Part shown: positions 37,988-51,800 of the stretch, piece after piece
Position numbering within the stretch: position 1 is the stretch's first letter
How the letters are laid out: each line of letters opens with the position of its first letter
Source: Flaveria trinervia
Lineage: Eukaryota; Streptophyta; Magnoliopsida; Asterales; Asteraceae
Length of the DNA: 64,000 nucleotides
Assembly: GCA_025506515.1 (NCBI GenBank)
Contig: CM046445.1
Location: forward strand, 1,638,131 to 1,702,130
Reading direction: 5' to 3'
Notes under the pieces: model-generated
Told to the model about the DNA's origin: nothing
What the model saw: only the letters and a program-made list of their open reading frames with translations
The model's database searches: none
Made by a program: the position numbers and the translations under genes

Positions 37988-38397
37988 ATAGTGATTTGAT
38001 TTGATTTGAAGAAATTTTGGAATTGAGTGAAGTTTGAGGTGATTGTGTGAAGGTTTGTTTGAATTTATAGCTTATTTGTTGAGAGTTTTGGGGATTTGTT
38101 ATTATCTGTTAATCTGTTAATAATAATATTATTCAAAAAGTCATGGTTGACTTGTAGATAAGATTTTGAATTATAAAGTGGGTCATCCGTGAAGAAATTT
38201 ATAGGATTAGATGTATTTAAAGTTTGTAAAATATTTTTGACCGATAAATACATACACTTCATACTTTATTATTTTTAAAATCATCACATATGTATTTCAT
38301 AAGGTTTAATATATAAACTTTTGTTAGATAGTATGTCATTTTATTAGGAGAACTAGCTTTAGTAAACTATTTTTTAAGTGCTACGGTTATTATTTTT

Positions 38398-38528
38398 TTT
38401 ATTGAGTCGGATGTATTTTCGGAAGCAGTCTCTCTACCTCCCAAGATAAAGGAAAGACTCATCATCAACTACCCCTTCCAAACCCTGCTCTTGAGTGGGA
38501 TTTACTGGGTATGTTTGTTTGTTTGTTT
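38398..38528 (+). mobile_element. Au-like SINE fragment
   Basis: The sequence ttttcggaagcagtctctct followed further on by gtgggatttactgggt and a (TTTG)n tail resembles the body and 3' end of the plant Au SINE family. The 5' tRNA-related promoter part is not recognisable. The family call is from memory of its consensus words. Confidence 0.5.
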
Positions 38529-39410
38529 GTTTAGCTTTAGTAAACTCTTGTTGAATTACTAAAATATCAAATATAATAAAACTATAAGTAATAAGCAACG
38601 TTAAAATCAAACGTTTTGTTTAAAAACAATTTCATTTTTATAAATATCTTTATTGTAACTTTCACTTTTAATTATTCTTGATTTATAAAAAATTGCTTTT
38701 TAAAAACACTAATTTAAAATATTTCATATTTTAAAATACGTAAAATGATACATTTCTTAATTTTTTAGAAAACCAATTTTAATTTTAAAAAATTAAATAA
38801 TATTATTTGTAATTAAAGTAATTATTTACTATAAGAGAGAAACAGAAAAATTTGTATGATAATAAATGTGATGTTGTCACATGTCCTACATAATTATCAT
38901 TTTACTAGAAGAGTGCCCGCGCAATGCAGCGGGGCAGCATTTTACAACCGACACGCGTTTCTAATTTTTGTTAATCTTATAGTAATATTACAAAAATTTA
39001 TTATATTTTTTTAAGTTAAATTTAAAACACCAAATAAATAGATTTGCATGATTACTTGTACTTTTATGCATTAAGTTATTATATCTTACAAAATATATAT
39101 CGGTTCAGCAAAAAAATTACATCAAAACGTTTAAAAAAATACACATTTATGATTGTAGTATAAACAAGTTTTAAACATGATAAATTGATATAACATAAAT
39201 CTTAAAACAAATTAAGTTTTTTTTATTTATGGTAGATAATGTAAAATTTTATGCAATTTATAACAACTATAAGGTTATTATGTAACTAATTGTAAGGGGT
39301 AATATGTAAATAATGTTAAAAATACTATTTAACCCTTAAAAGGGGTTGTACCTTATGCATTAAGTGAGGTAAGTGTTCTTAATTTAATGGTATTTTAAAA
39401 TACCCTTCTT

Positions 39411-39664
39411 ATATGCTTTATATATAGTATAGATTAAAATAGAAGTATGTCATGTTAAAGAGTAAAGTTTGTTAAATATTTAATACACTTGTGAAAAATT
39501 CAGATATATTGTGAGAATATATTATATATATATATATATTATATATATATATATATATATAATATGCTTTATATATAGTATAGATTAAAATAGAAGTATG
39601 TCATGTTAAAGAGTAAAGTTTGTTAATATTTAATACACTTGTGAAAAATTCAGATATATTGTGT
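39411..39664 (+). repeat. Direct duplication (~103 bp x2) separated by (AT)n
   Basis: The unit starting atatgctttatatatagtat occurs at 39411-39514 and again at 39562-39664 with one base deleted. Each copy is followed by an (AT)n run (about 39520-39560 and 39670-39717). Confidence 0.85.
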
Positions 39665-39668
39665 GAAC

Positions 39669-39714
<46 letters not shown>

Positions 39715-41054
39715 TATATTTGTGGATTAAATAGTTAAAATGTTGGTGATATTAGTGTAACTTGTTTTACTTTACATGGATTTACTTTAACAATGTAAAA
39801 TTGCAATTAACATCGATAAAGGTTATGTGGTGTGAACTCTGAAGTGGACATTTCTTGAATATTGCATTAGATCGAATTTGTTTGAATTATAAAAAGACAC
39901 CCAAAAACTTTATGAAAAAATATAACAAAACAGTAACAATTTGGTACTACTGGTAACTTATTAGTGACAACCTAGCAATAGTAGATATCAACAACAATAG
40001 TCATTAGTGGCAATTAAAAGCTACTACTGTAAAACAAACCATCGTTCATAATTTAGTTACTGGTAATGACATTTTGCTAATGCAATTTCCATTAATATAT
40101 AATTGTACAACTATCGACATTTATAATTATATATTCAACGCTATCAATAAATGTTATATTCATTTACTGTATTGTTAGATAAGATCTTGAAAAGTGAGAA
40201 GTATTTTGATTTTATGTTTGCAAATTTTATGAGGGTATTTTATATTTTATTATTAAGATTTTGTTATTGGCTATCATATCATAATTTTTAACGATTGATA
40301 ATTGATTATTATGTTCGGTGATTGTCATGTGATTTATTTTATAGCAAACCCTAGCTTATAATATATAATTCGATAATTATTACGAAACTTAAGCATTAAT
40401 TATATATATTAGGGTTATTGGATTTTAATAATCACAAATTTCTCCCAACTCATAAAATGTTTGTAGATACCTCCTACTTTGAGTTTATTTTTTTCTAACG
40501 ATCTCTTACTAAAAAAGAGTTGACCCATTAGTTTTTTGATGACGTGGACTGCTTATGTGCTAAAACATTAAGAAAAAAGTTTAAATCTACCATTAGGCCC
40601 GTCAATCTGGAACTACTAAATCTTGAAACTCGTCAATCTTCACCTTTTGATCGGAATCACTTAACTTGTTGGAAGTATATTTTAGGTAATGATGGAGCAT
40701 ATACACTGAAAAACGTACCCGATGAAGGCTAGTCGGTGGCAGAGTTGGAAAAAAGTTCAAGTTGTCCTCATTTGATAAAAAAATTAATGAGAGTTAACTC
40801 TCAGTTAGTAAGAGATTGTTGAGTAAAATAAAATAAAAGTTGTAAGCGTCTGTAAACATTTCTTAAATTAGGATTAATCCTAAACAATATATGAAAGTTT
40901 AAACTATTAAAATCTAATACTCTATATATTATTACAAATTAAGTTTTTAAACATACAAGGTTTTATATAAACCAGCAAAAAAGTAAAGTTAATACATGAA
41001 TAAATACTAGTATTAAATGTTACAGCAGTGATGCAAAACTATTAATTAGACTAA

Positions 41055-41707
41055 GGAGCTGTTTAATTACACTGACTTTGTAAGATTTGACTGAGTCAGA
41101 AACTGACCAGTTAAAAGTTCTGACTAAGTCTGCGTCTGACTGAAATTTTGTTGTTTGGTTCAGTATCTGACTGACTCTGTTGATTGATAAAAAATATATA
41201 ATATAATTTATATATTTTTAAAATTCATACATTATAAAAAACCAATAAATGATCAAAACTTTAATAATCACCTTCACACCCTCTCTTTATATATCTCCAC
41301 TCCCTTTACATCCAAATCTCACACATCTCATCATCCCCAATCTCCCACGTCTCCTCTGTTTAACTCATCTAGGTCATCATCATCGCAAGTTGGGAGATCG
41401 GCCGAGGAGGGGGTCGGGAAACCGAAGAGGGGATCGGTCAAGGAAGGGGGCGCTTAGACGGGGAGACCGCAGGTGGGGGATCGTCTAAGGAGGGGTCCAC
41501 GGGTGGGGGCGACCAGTGAAAGGGAGACGGCCGAGAGGAGTTTGGCAAAAGGAGGGGGCAACACCCTTTTTCGTGTCAGCATGTTTTGATTTAGGGTGTG
41601 TGTCAAAACCCACGGGCTCGGTCAAATAACAACACAACCACATCGAACATGTTGACTATCTGACCGAGGCAGTCAGTCAGTCGAGTTAGTCAAAATCAAA
41701 TAGCCCC
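41055..41707. mobile_element. Tourist-like (PIF/Harbinger) element, copy 2
   Basis: The left end is ggagctgtttaattacactg and the right end caaatagcccc. The target duplication is TAA on the left (41052-41054) and aaa on the right, one base changed. It shares the ctgactgagtcag subterminal words of copies 1 and 3. The interior has a G-rich region that gives a spurious open frame at 41249-41488. Confidence 0.65.
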
Positions 41708-42179
41708 AAAATGTTTCACAATATTAAAAAAAGGAAATCTACACATTTTTTGTAACATATGAAACTTTTACTTTATGATATTTGATCACTAAAACCCTTT
41801 GACTTAAATTGTTTTTCTTTGAAAATTTGATGGCTTTTGGCCACCTTTTCATGATACGTGATAAGGTTGGGTCATCCTTCTCACCAAATTTACCGATACT
41901 TGATTGATATAAAACAAATATTAAGAAAATGTCATAAAAGTGTCGTTAATTATTAGTTTATATTTTACAAAAAATATGTTTATGCTAACATAGTTTTGGG
42001 ACCCTTTCCTAGCGAGTAAATAAATACAAGATTTAATTTGTACTCGATTAATTAACAGATAAGCTTCACAATTGTTGGTAGAGAACACTATTTTATTATC
42101 AGTTTAATTATTTTTACATAAAGAAAGATTTATTACGTTTAGGTATAAGTAGGTTATATACTCGTGTGTTACATGATTT

Positions 42180-42222
42180 TTATATATATATATATTATAT
42201 ATATATATGTGTGTGTGTGTAA
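42180..42222 (+). repeat. (TA)n/(TG)n microsatellite
   Basis: About 40 bp of tatata followed by gtgtgtgt. Confidence 0.8.
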
Positions 42223-42461
42223 TAATTTATGTTATGTATGTATAGTAAGATATGTTATAATAAAATATCAATAAAATTATTATATTAACAAACATACTTA
42301 AGCTATAAAGAATATTACAAAAAAGAAAAAAAAAGATATTATTACTCATAAGTATTATAAACCTCTTTATGTATTTTCTTAAAGTATTTTAGTTTTAATA
42401 ATATTTATACAAATAAATTAATTTGATTAATATAATATTAAATGAGCATATATTAAAGTAA

Positions 42462-42804
42462 TGGGCTGTTTGATTACACTGACTGGGTAAAATCTGACTG
42501 ATTCAGAAACTGACCCATTTAGAAATTCTGACTGGGTATGCATCTGACTGAAACTTGGTTGTTTGATTCAGTGTCTGACTAGAACCAAAAGGATTCAATA
42601 TTCAAGTAACAAAACCCACCGGAGTCACACCACCGGTCGGAACCACCGCCGTAAGGGGGCTGCGGCCTGCAGGTCAGCTGGTCAACACATTTTTTTAAGG
42701 TCTGGGTCAGTACTGGAGACCCGGTCAATCGGGCTCGAAGCCGAAATCAAACGGGCAGACCCGCTGACCGAGTCAGCCGGGTCAGTCTAAAATCAAACAG
42801 CCCC
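42462..42804. mobile_element. Tourist-like (PIF/Harbinger) element, copy 3
   Basis: The left end is gggctgtttgattacactg and the right end aatcaaacagcccc. Target duplication TAA is at 42459-42461 and 42805-42807. At 343 bp it is the most compact of the three copies and best defines the family. Confidence 0.75.
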
Positions 42805-42807
42805 TAA

Positions 42808-45069
42808 ACATTTTTAAAATCATAATTTTTACTGAAATTTATAATTTTATTACGGTAAGGTCATGTAAACATTCTTAGGTGAAGCCTAGATAAAGATGAT
42901 ATAATCAATGATAGAAAATAACCATGTGATATATAGAAATTTTGTTTTATTAGGATATATATTCTTTTTCAAACATAGGTTAGTTAAATATGATGAAATT
43001 TTAGAAAGATCATTATGAAATCAAAGTTTTATATATTTTTAATAAAAAATAAATACAACAATAAATCTTACTTTTATTTTTTAATTACTAAATAGAAAAG
43101 AAAAGAAATTAAAACAAATAAATTAAATAGAGAACCTAACAAACAAAAGTCTCGTGATAGTTTGATGTTTGCAAATAAAATACAATATACCACCGATATG
43201 TGGGTCGTTTTTATCGGTGTACATCATCGACATTGTTGTTTAAGTATATATAAAATGACATATTAGCCAACAAGAGATGCCTCGTCAAGGCTTTTATAAA
43301 CAAATTGTTTAATCAAATCGGGTAAGAAGTGCATAACAAGAACTTGGCTATTTGTTACGCGTGAGGATGGGCCGTGAAGGTAATTAGTGATGCAAACAAA
43401 TCAAGCCGAATTATGGATTTGGCTTGAGCTACATCCGAACTGAAATATTAAACATGCACTAGGTTTGTGAAATACTAGATTCAGCTTGTTGCTCATGGAG
43501 CCGGCTCGAATATTTTTAAAGTTTTCAGAATTTATTATTTCTTACAAATTGATATGTAAAAAACGAAATAAATAATATATTTTTTCATATAAATAAAGCA
43601 AAAATTTTAATTCACAGTCAATTACATAATCAAACTAATAATAATTAAGATCCAAACACATTTTTTGCTTATTTTGATTAATTCTTTGATTCATATATTC
43701 TTCCATATCTATATAATTGTTATTAGAGAATGTTAGAATTAAGCATACGATCTATATAAATATCGAGTTGATATCAATATTTAAGTTTTGAATATGTTAT
43801 AATATATAAACATCAAAAAATAAATTTTAATTTAATCGAGTCAAATGAACGAGCAAACGTGTTAGCTAACGAACAAACCAACAATCAAAACTTATCTTTG
43901 TCTGGTCAGAGTAGTCCACAAATCAAGCTGAGTGACTAGATCTATTTAGATGTGTGTCATATTCAATAAGCATTTTTTTATTAGCAATGAGTCGCAAGTT
44001 TTTTTGTAGTTATTTTGACGTGCTTCAAATATTCACGATAGGGTTCGTTTATTAAGAAAAATAATTTATTCATGAACTGTTCATGAACTGTTCACGAACG
44101 TTTAACGAACAATATTTATTGATTGTGTTTGTTCATTAAAAAAATAAATATGTTCACAAACATTAATGAACACAAACAAACGGACACAAATATTCATGAA
44201 CATTAATGAACACAAATAAAATTTTATTAAAAAACAAATACAAACCATCGTATAATGATTTTATAATTATAATCACTAACAATATGTAATATTCACCATA
44301 TATAAAAATTTTAAAATTTACTAATTATCAACTTAAATTAGCATTAATTGTTGTATACTAATCATTGAAGGTTGTATATGTTTTTTCTTTTAGTTTTGTA
44401 TTTTAAACCTAATACTTTTTTATTATTATTTAACCCCTAAAGCTTTTTCATTTTTAACTTTCCTCCTCTATACTTTTAATCTTCTATAGTTTCTTCGTTT
44501 TACATGTCGGTCTCAATTTTGAGAGTGATAAGTCATTTTACATTTTGGTCTAAATTTTGAGACGTGGTTATTGTTTTTAATGTTTAACGTTTGTGTGTGT
44601 GGTTCAACGTTTTTACGTCTACTTTTCGTTTGATTTTATTTCTTTTTTGTAGTGCGAGTTTTACCCGTGTTGGTAGTTGCTAACGGTGATATGACATTAG
44701 TGTTTCTTTTTTTACGCCTCCCCGCAATATCACAAACATAACTTTTAAATGAACGAATAGAAACAAACGTTAATGAACACATTATCGAACATGTTGATAG
44801 TTGTTGACGGTGATATGATATTAGTGTTTCTTTTTTACGCCTCCCCACAACGCGAGAGCCTTAATACTAGTACTTAACATAATTATCACAAACATAACTT
44901 TTAAATGAACGAATAAAAACAAATGTTAATAAACACATTATCAAATGTTCACAAACATAAATAAAATAATACAACATCTGTTCATGTTTGTTTCCGAATA
45001 AAATTTTTATGTTCATATTTATTTAAAACAAACATAAAATAATTTAGATTGAACGTTCATTCCTTGTTG
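42808..45069. other. AT-rich intergenic DNA with AACGAACA-type repeat relics
   Basis: About 43380-43940 and 44040-45060 carry gaacgaac/gttcatga words like those in the FPG intron 1 MITE. A segment (gtgatatgac/tattagtgtttcttt followed by acgcctcccc) is present twice, near 44660-44765 and 44800-44915, the second with about 40 extra bases. No gene is seen; the small frame at 44636-44848 crosses this duplication. Confidence 0.45.
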
Positions 45070-45201
45070 TTTTGAGGTGCTTCAAATCTTCAATAGCTCA
45101 AACGATCGATCGAACTACCTTCTTGCTGCGATCGATCGAACTATCATCTTGCTACAACTATCTTATTTTGCTTGTTCAAATTGCAATCCTCTTGATCAAT
45201 C

Positions 45202-47890
45202 ATGGTATGTATCTCGAAAGCTTCTATCAAAATCTCTTGACTAGGTTAAACTTTCACACATTGGGTGACAAAGAACACTTGAATTTACTTAATCGATTCG
45301 AGGGAAATTCATATCTCATTCTATGATTGAGTGTTTTTCTACATATTGAGCTGATAATTAGTAATTGGACGAATTGGGTATTGGGGATTTCAAAGTTTCT
45401 CCAAAAAAATCATAGTTTCGAGTGATGTTTGCTATCGATTTGCATTTGTGTACATCACTTGAAATCAATTAGCTCTTTTTCCGATTGAAGATGGTAGTTT
45501 GTATGTTCGTTTTGATGTTTATTGGATGGTGTCTAACAACTGTTCGACGAAATGCCTGTATAGGATTTTTCAGTGAAATCTTGTGTTTTGATACTTAATA
45601 GTTGGTGTAATCTGTAATCATAACTCTATCTTGATATTTACTGTTGAGATTGAAAGCTTTTAAACCTATTGAGTTTGAATTTAAATACAAAATTCACATG
45701 TTTAGAGTTATTTTCAGGATATGGAAGCTGATGATGATTATGTGGAATATGTTCCCATTGCAAAACGAAGGGCAATCGAGGCTCAAAAGATTCTTCAACG
45801 TAAGGGAAAGGTTTCTACTTTAGAAGACGAAACGGAGAAATCAAAACCAGTAGAAATGAAACCGAGTTTACTAGTGAAAGCATCCCAACTTAAACGTGAA
45901 CAACCCGAAGTAACTGCAACTGAACAAGCAGTTCAGCAAGAGAAAGAGATGATGGAAAATCTTTCTGATAGGAAAACATTAATGTCGGTTCGTGAGCTTG
46001 CAAAAGGTATAACATATTCTGAACCTTTACCTACAGGTTGGAAACCGCCTTTACACATAAGAAGAATGTCTCAAAAGGCATGTGATGCTATAAGAAAACA
46101 ATGGCATATTATTGTTGATGGTGATGATATCCCACCACCGATTAAAAACTTCAAAGATATGAGATTTCCTGAGCCAGTTTTGAGAAAATTGAAAGAAAAA
46201 GGAATAGTGCAACCAACACCTATTCAAGTTCAAGGACTGCCCGTTATTTTATCTGGGAGAGATATGATTGGAATCGCGTTTACTGGTTCAGGAAAAACAT
46301 TGGTTTTTGTGTTGCCGTTGATTATGATGGCGTTACAGGAGGAACATATGATGCCAATTGCTGCAGGAGAAGGCCCGTTTGGGTTGATTATTTGCCCGTC
46401 TAGAGAGCTGGCAAGACAGACGTTTGAGGTTGTCGAGGAGTTTTTAATCCCGTTGAAGGAATGTGGATATCCAGAAATAAGACCATTGCTTTGTATTGGT
46501 GGTGTTGATATGAGATCACAGTTGGATATTGTCAAGAAAGGTGTTCATATCGTTGTTGCTACACCTGGGAGGTTGAAGGATTTACTCGCCAAAAAAAGGA
46601 TGAATCTTGATAATTGCAGGTAAGCATTCAATGTTTTTATCATTAAGTGTTTTGAAATCTTAACCTTTTGTAAGCATTTTATTACACTTCATGCGAATCC
46701 TGATTTGTTTCGTTTTTAGCTGTATATCTTTTTTCATGTTTAAACCGCTAGAGATAAAATATAACCCAAATCGATCATTTTAAGGCTAATGGGCCAGAAT
46801 TGCTGGCTCTATATTACAAATGACTGTATTGTTTAGATAATAATCTACTCTTTTTAATAGAACAATTAGGATGTTGTAACTTCCAGATTTGATATAGCCC
46901 AAATCGACCTTCTTAAGCAGGTCGAAAATGCTACCTTTACTTGTGGTTTAAGCATTTTCAAGTTTCTTAGACGCTATTACCTGAGTTGCAATATATGGAT
47001 CAATATACATTTACCTTTTATGCAGGTATTTGACCTTAGACGAGGCAGATAGATTAGTTGACCTCGGATTCGAAGACGATATAAGAGAAGTATTTGATCA
47101 CTTCAAAGCTCAAAGACAAACACTTCTGTTTTCCGCCACAATGCCTGCAAAAATCCAAAATTTCGCCCGAAGCGCGTTGGTCAAACCCATCACAGTCAAC
47201 GTGGGCCGAGCAGGAGCAGCAAATCTTGATGTGATCCAAGAAGTCGAATATGTGAAACAAGAAGTCAAACTTGTGTACCTCCTCGAATGCCTACAAAAAA
47301 CACCACCACCCGTGTTAGTATTCTGTGAAAACAAAGCTGACGTAGACGACATCCACGAGTACTTACTATTGAAAGGAGTTGAAGCAGTTGCCATTCATGG
47401 CGGGAAAGATCAAGAGGAGCGTGAATATGCTATCTCGTCTTTTAAATCATGCAAAAAAGACGTTTTGGTAGCCACTGATGTTGCCTCGAAGGGTTTGGAT
47501 TTCCCAGACATCCAGCACGTGATAAACTACGATATGCCAGCAGAGATTGAAAACTATGTCCATAGGATCGGGAGAACCGGGAGATGTGGGAAAACAGGAA
47601 TCGCGACGACGTTTATCAACAAGAACCAAAGTGAAACTACACTTCTTGATCTGAAACACTTGTTACAGGAAGCAAAACAAAGAATACCGCCCGTTTTGGC
47701 AGAGTTAAATGACCCGATGGAAGACGTTGATGCAATTACTGACGTGAGTGGTGTTAAAGGGTGTGCTTATTGTGGTGGATTAGGACACAGGATTACGGAT
47801 TGTCCTAAATTGGAGCATCAAAAGAGTCAACAGATTGCTAACTCAAGGAGGGATTACTTTGGTTCTGGAGGATACAGAGGAGAGATATGA
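45202..47890 (+). CDS. RH35: DEAD-box RNA helicase, RH35/DDX41-like
   Basis: Main coding exons are 45721-46619 and 47026-47890, giving 587 aa from ATG 45721. A probable 5' exon ends at 45204 (atcatg then gtatgt) and joins 45718, which would place an ATG two codons upstream in frame (M-D-M-E-A). DDX41/Abstrakt-type helicases act in RNA processing and, in animals, also in nucleic-acid sensing. Seen: the Q-motif area PTPIQVQGLP, AFTGSGKT, PSRELARQ, ATPGRL, DEADR for motif II, FSATMP, VATDVASKGLD and HRIGRTGR, followed by a CCHC zinc knuckle CAYCGGLGHRITDC that is diagnostic of DDX41. Everything is in frame and the gene looks functional. It converges on the TOPLESS-related relic about 1 kb downstream. 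Confidence 0.95.
45205..45717 (+). other. RH35: Probable intron near the RH35 start codon
   Basis: Donor gtatgt at 45205 and acceptor ttttcag ending at 45717 give a 513 bp intron. The spliced product reads ATG GAT ATG GAA, so the start codon could be upstream of the main exon. Confidence 0.5.
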
Positions 47891-48897
47891 GGTATTCAAG
47901 TTCTTATTTGTTAAATATTTTTCCATATTGTATGAATTGTATTTAGATCAATCTGGTTAGATTCTAAACTTTTGTTTATGGGTTGATAATCTTGAATTCA
48001 TCACCATGATTATGGGTTCTAGATTACATACATCACTTGACCTTTTGTAAACTACTATTTATCTTCTTGTAAACTACAGTTTACAGCGTGTTAGTGGTGT
48101 TAAATGCTTATTCAGTGATATATGAATCCAAAACCTTTGATTATGGCAAACTACAGTTTACAATGTGTCACCGATATTAATTGCTTAATCCGGGTTTAAT
48201 CATTTAGAGATCGGAAGCTGATGATTGTATTCCATCAGCAGCAGCAACTCTCCGTATCCCTGTGTTCATCATCATTGTCTTCGCCAGATGAATCAAACAT
48301 TATTATCATTGTCATTCGGTATCTAAAATAGGTCTGACGACTGGTGAACCGGTAGGACGATGATCTGACTAAAAAAGATTGCTATTCAAAACCCTAATAG
48401 CAGTCAACACTCTCTTGGACTTTTAACAACTTTACACCCCAAACTCTACTAACATTACTTATTTCCGACTTTCATACTCATGCAGTACAAAACACTAAAA
48501 GTATTCCACATGTTAACCTAGAGCTTTTATGGATTGATTATAAAATTTATGTTTATTTAAATTTTGTTACCACAGAAGCACATCCAAACACCATCTCTCG
48601 AACAACCCCTCAAATATCGAACCTCAAAAACCAGCTAAAACTTTAACAATCGAACAATTTTCCATCCAGATTATACCAATACACAGGCGAAAAGGAAAAT
48701 AAACAACCCTAGAATCATTTAAACATCTACCCTAATCAAATGACACCAACACTAACACACCTAAATCTTTAAACTTGCCTCCCAAGCAAAACCACCTAAA
48801 TCTTTAAACTTGCCTCCCAAGCAAAACAAGTGTTAAAGAAACTCGTGTTGTGGGACCCACCATGTCATTATCGTTCTCCTTGTTCCGACCCCGAACC
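47891..48897. other. Convergent intergenic region
   Basis: RH35 3' UTR (to about 48000), then unassigned sequence with the word aaactacagtttac repeated near 48070 and 48150. At 48740-48825 a 38 bp sequence (cacctaaatctttaaacttg...) is tandemly repeated once. No gene is seen. Confidence 0.5.
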
Positions 48898-51800
48898 TCA
48901 TGCAGGAGAAGTGGCAGCAGTTGGTCCGTTTTCAGCCGGTGGTGGGACACCCCATTTGCCTTCTGATTCAAGCGGCTCAAACACATGAACCACCCCATCT
49001 GACAGCCCCAATGCAAACTGGTTTGGTTCTTGTGGGTGAGCCACCACTGCCAACGGGTGCACATTCAGATTGCTGCAAGAGACAAAAACATCAGAAAACC
49101 GTTGTAGAAAGTTGGTCAAACGGGTTAAAGTATTAAGCTTTTTTTGTAAGAACTTCACCTGAGAACTGAAGGGGAAAGGTAAACAGATGGATTGATGCGA
49201 CACCGTAAGCTAAGGTGAGAAGCTGTGAAGACACACTGTTGCATCCAAAAAACACACGTATACGAGCTGACTATCACATGAAAACGTGGCGTGTGATATT
49301 GCGGCGAATGATTCACATGGGACCCACTGACGCGTTTAATAATTCGAACAGAAAAAAGCATAATGTCAATAACAAGACGAACACAATGAAACATTAAGGT
49401 GGCAATTTCGACCCATTTACCTTTAAAGCAGTTAGTTATTTCAAGGGTTGAAAAGGTCAAAGGTCGCTCAAATGTATTCCTTGTGCATAAAACCTCCGTT
49501 CAAAAGATCAGATAGTTGTTGAATCCATATACTTTTATTAATCATAACTTACATTGATTTTACTTAAAACAATTTTTTATAACCATTTTGACCCATTACC
49601 TGACCGCCCATTTAGCCACCTCTAATAAACGACAAAGAAGCAAATTCTCACCTGTTTTACACACTCGAGTTTTGACGCCTCATATATAGCGAGTTGAGTC
49701 TCATGTACAACAAGAAAATGGATCTGATCTTGATGAAACTGAACATGTGTGTCTGATTGTGCAGCAGCCGTTTGACCTAGTGGAACTTGCAAGTATTTCG
49801 GCTTTTGTTTTTCCCATTCTTCAGAACTCCATACACAAATCTAAAGCAAGATTGTTACACAAAAACGAATACAACCTTAATAATTAATTTTTATTAAGAT
49901 TCAGCTAAAATAAAAGAAACTGTTACTAACCTGAGAATCTGCACCAGATGAGACAAGAACATTGAGCACATGAGAGAAAGCAAGGCCCGTAATTCTTTTC
50001 GAATGACCTTCAAGTTTGCTTTTGACCTTCTTGTAAAAAAACAATAATTAGTAAAAATGATTAAACCGGTGATTTAGGTAGATTTATCAGAAACTATATG
50101 TGGCAAAACGATGGGTCAAGTGGACTGAGTAATGGGTCGAAACAAGCTTGGGTCAAAACATGTCCTTTTTGTGCAAATGAGGTTGTAGATATGAAGCATC
50201 TTTTATCCAAAAAGTTAATATCTTTGTTAATTATTTGTCAAGATAACACGAATGACGCGTTTATTATTATTATTTTAAATAAAGGGTGTACTTTTTAGTG
50301 ATTTCGAACCATTTTCTTTTTAGCTTATGTTTCCTATTTTACCTATTTGACCCGATAAGAGATGAAAAAAAAACATCCATCTATCTATTTTGAACATAGT
50401 GTATACGTTGGCTGACTTTTAACCCGTTTGAGCAGTTTCTTTTTAGCCAGCTTCTTTTATTTAACCTAATTGACCTGTTAGAGATCTAACATAACCCAAA
50501 TCTACTAATAGAGATCAAAAACATGTCATCAATATACATGTAATGATGTACCTCATCCACACGAACATTATATATTTGAATTGTGGAATCATCCATCCCA
50601 ATAGCAATGATGTTATTATCTTGAGGATGGAAAGCCAGAAATGTCACAGCTGCTGGTGGGGCCATGAGCGTTGTCATCGTCTGCATTTGATCAATTCAAG
50701 AACTAAATCGGGTTGACCGTTGACCTCAAAAGTCAAACTTTGTTTCTTCTTTGCAAAATAAGGATGGCATAGAAGGAAAAATAACTTTACCTTGTATGTC
50801 ATCATGTTAAATAAAGAAACCTTTCCTCCTGATGCTGACATCAAATAAGAATCATTTTTTGATAAAGCAAAACAGGACACTGATTCTTCAGGATTCATGT
50901 CTGCCACGCCATTCGTCATAAAAATCCCACTCGAAGGTTGCCACCAGTGTGGTGAAATACTTGCTGTTGCCTGCATATTACGGGTTGAGAATGATCATAT
51001 GATATCCAATAACTAGAATCAGATTGTAATGAAAATCAAACTGATATTTTACCCCTAAATCAAGATAAAATCAAAAAACCGAGTACATAACGTATAATAG
51101 ATATAAACAAACATTACCAGTAAAATCTCACTCATGCATAAACATAAGGTATAGTATATAAAAAGACTGAAAAGGGCATCACTGTCAGAAAAGAGAGACT
51201 GTTTGTTATATGAGACAAAAGTGTCTCAAATATGCTAAAAACAGGTAAATCAGTTAATTAGTTTATCATCAACAAATTAGTTTTGTTGCAGGTGGTATGA
51301 GCCTAATCATCAACAAATGATTACTTGACCCCTATCTATTCAGATGATCAAAAGCTGAATAAGTCTTATGAAAACAATAAACAAATAATCGGTACAAAAT
51401 ATAACATCAATCTTACCTTGCCACTTGAGTTACACTCATTACGTTGCCATTTCCATAGTAAATGAATGGCATTTGATGCTAATGCCAATATGGCATTTCC
51501 TGAATTTGTATATATCAATCTTGATATCTGAACAATAGAAATATAACAATTAAACTCTGCCTATTTTTAGTGTAGAATCATAAACTAAAGAATTTTGGCA
51601 CCCTAAACCCGCCTTTGTGGCTCTCTTGTTTTCCGGAAGCTTCAGTGTCTGACACTGAGTAGATTCACTTATTTCTGTGAGCTTCCAAATCTTTGATTTG
51701 TCATTGAATTCTTCAGTGATTTTTGGTTTCACATCTGTAAAGTTTCTGGTGTCTCCATTCTGAAAGAATAATATTTATTCATGTTAAATTGAACAAATTG

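Larger units (their letters stand above)
37988..41051. other. Intergenic, repeat fragments, no gene
   Basis: This stretch contains the glycerol kinase promoter side (37988-38100), a SINE-like fragment at about 38398-38528, a dispersed repeat beginning near 38910 (gtgcccgcgcaatgcagcgg) and a duplicated segment with (AT)n at 39411-39717. From 39720 to 41050 the sequence is AT-rich and unassigned. Confidence 0.5.

Noticed and set aside
41249..41488. Arg/Gly-rich frame
   Set aside because: It falls inside Tourist-like copy 2 and reflects a local G-rich stretch.
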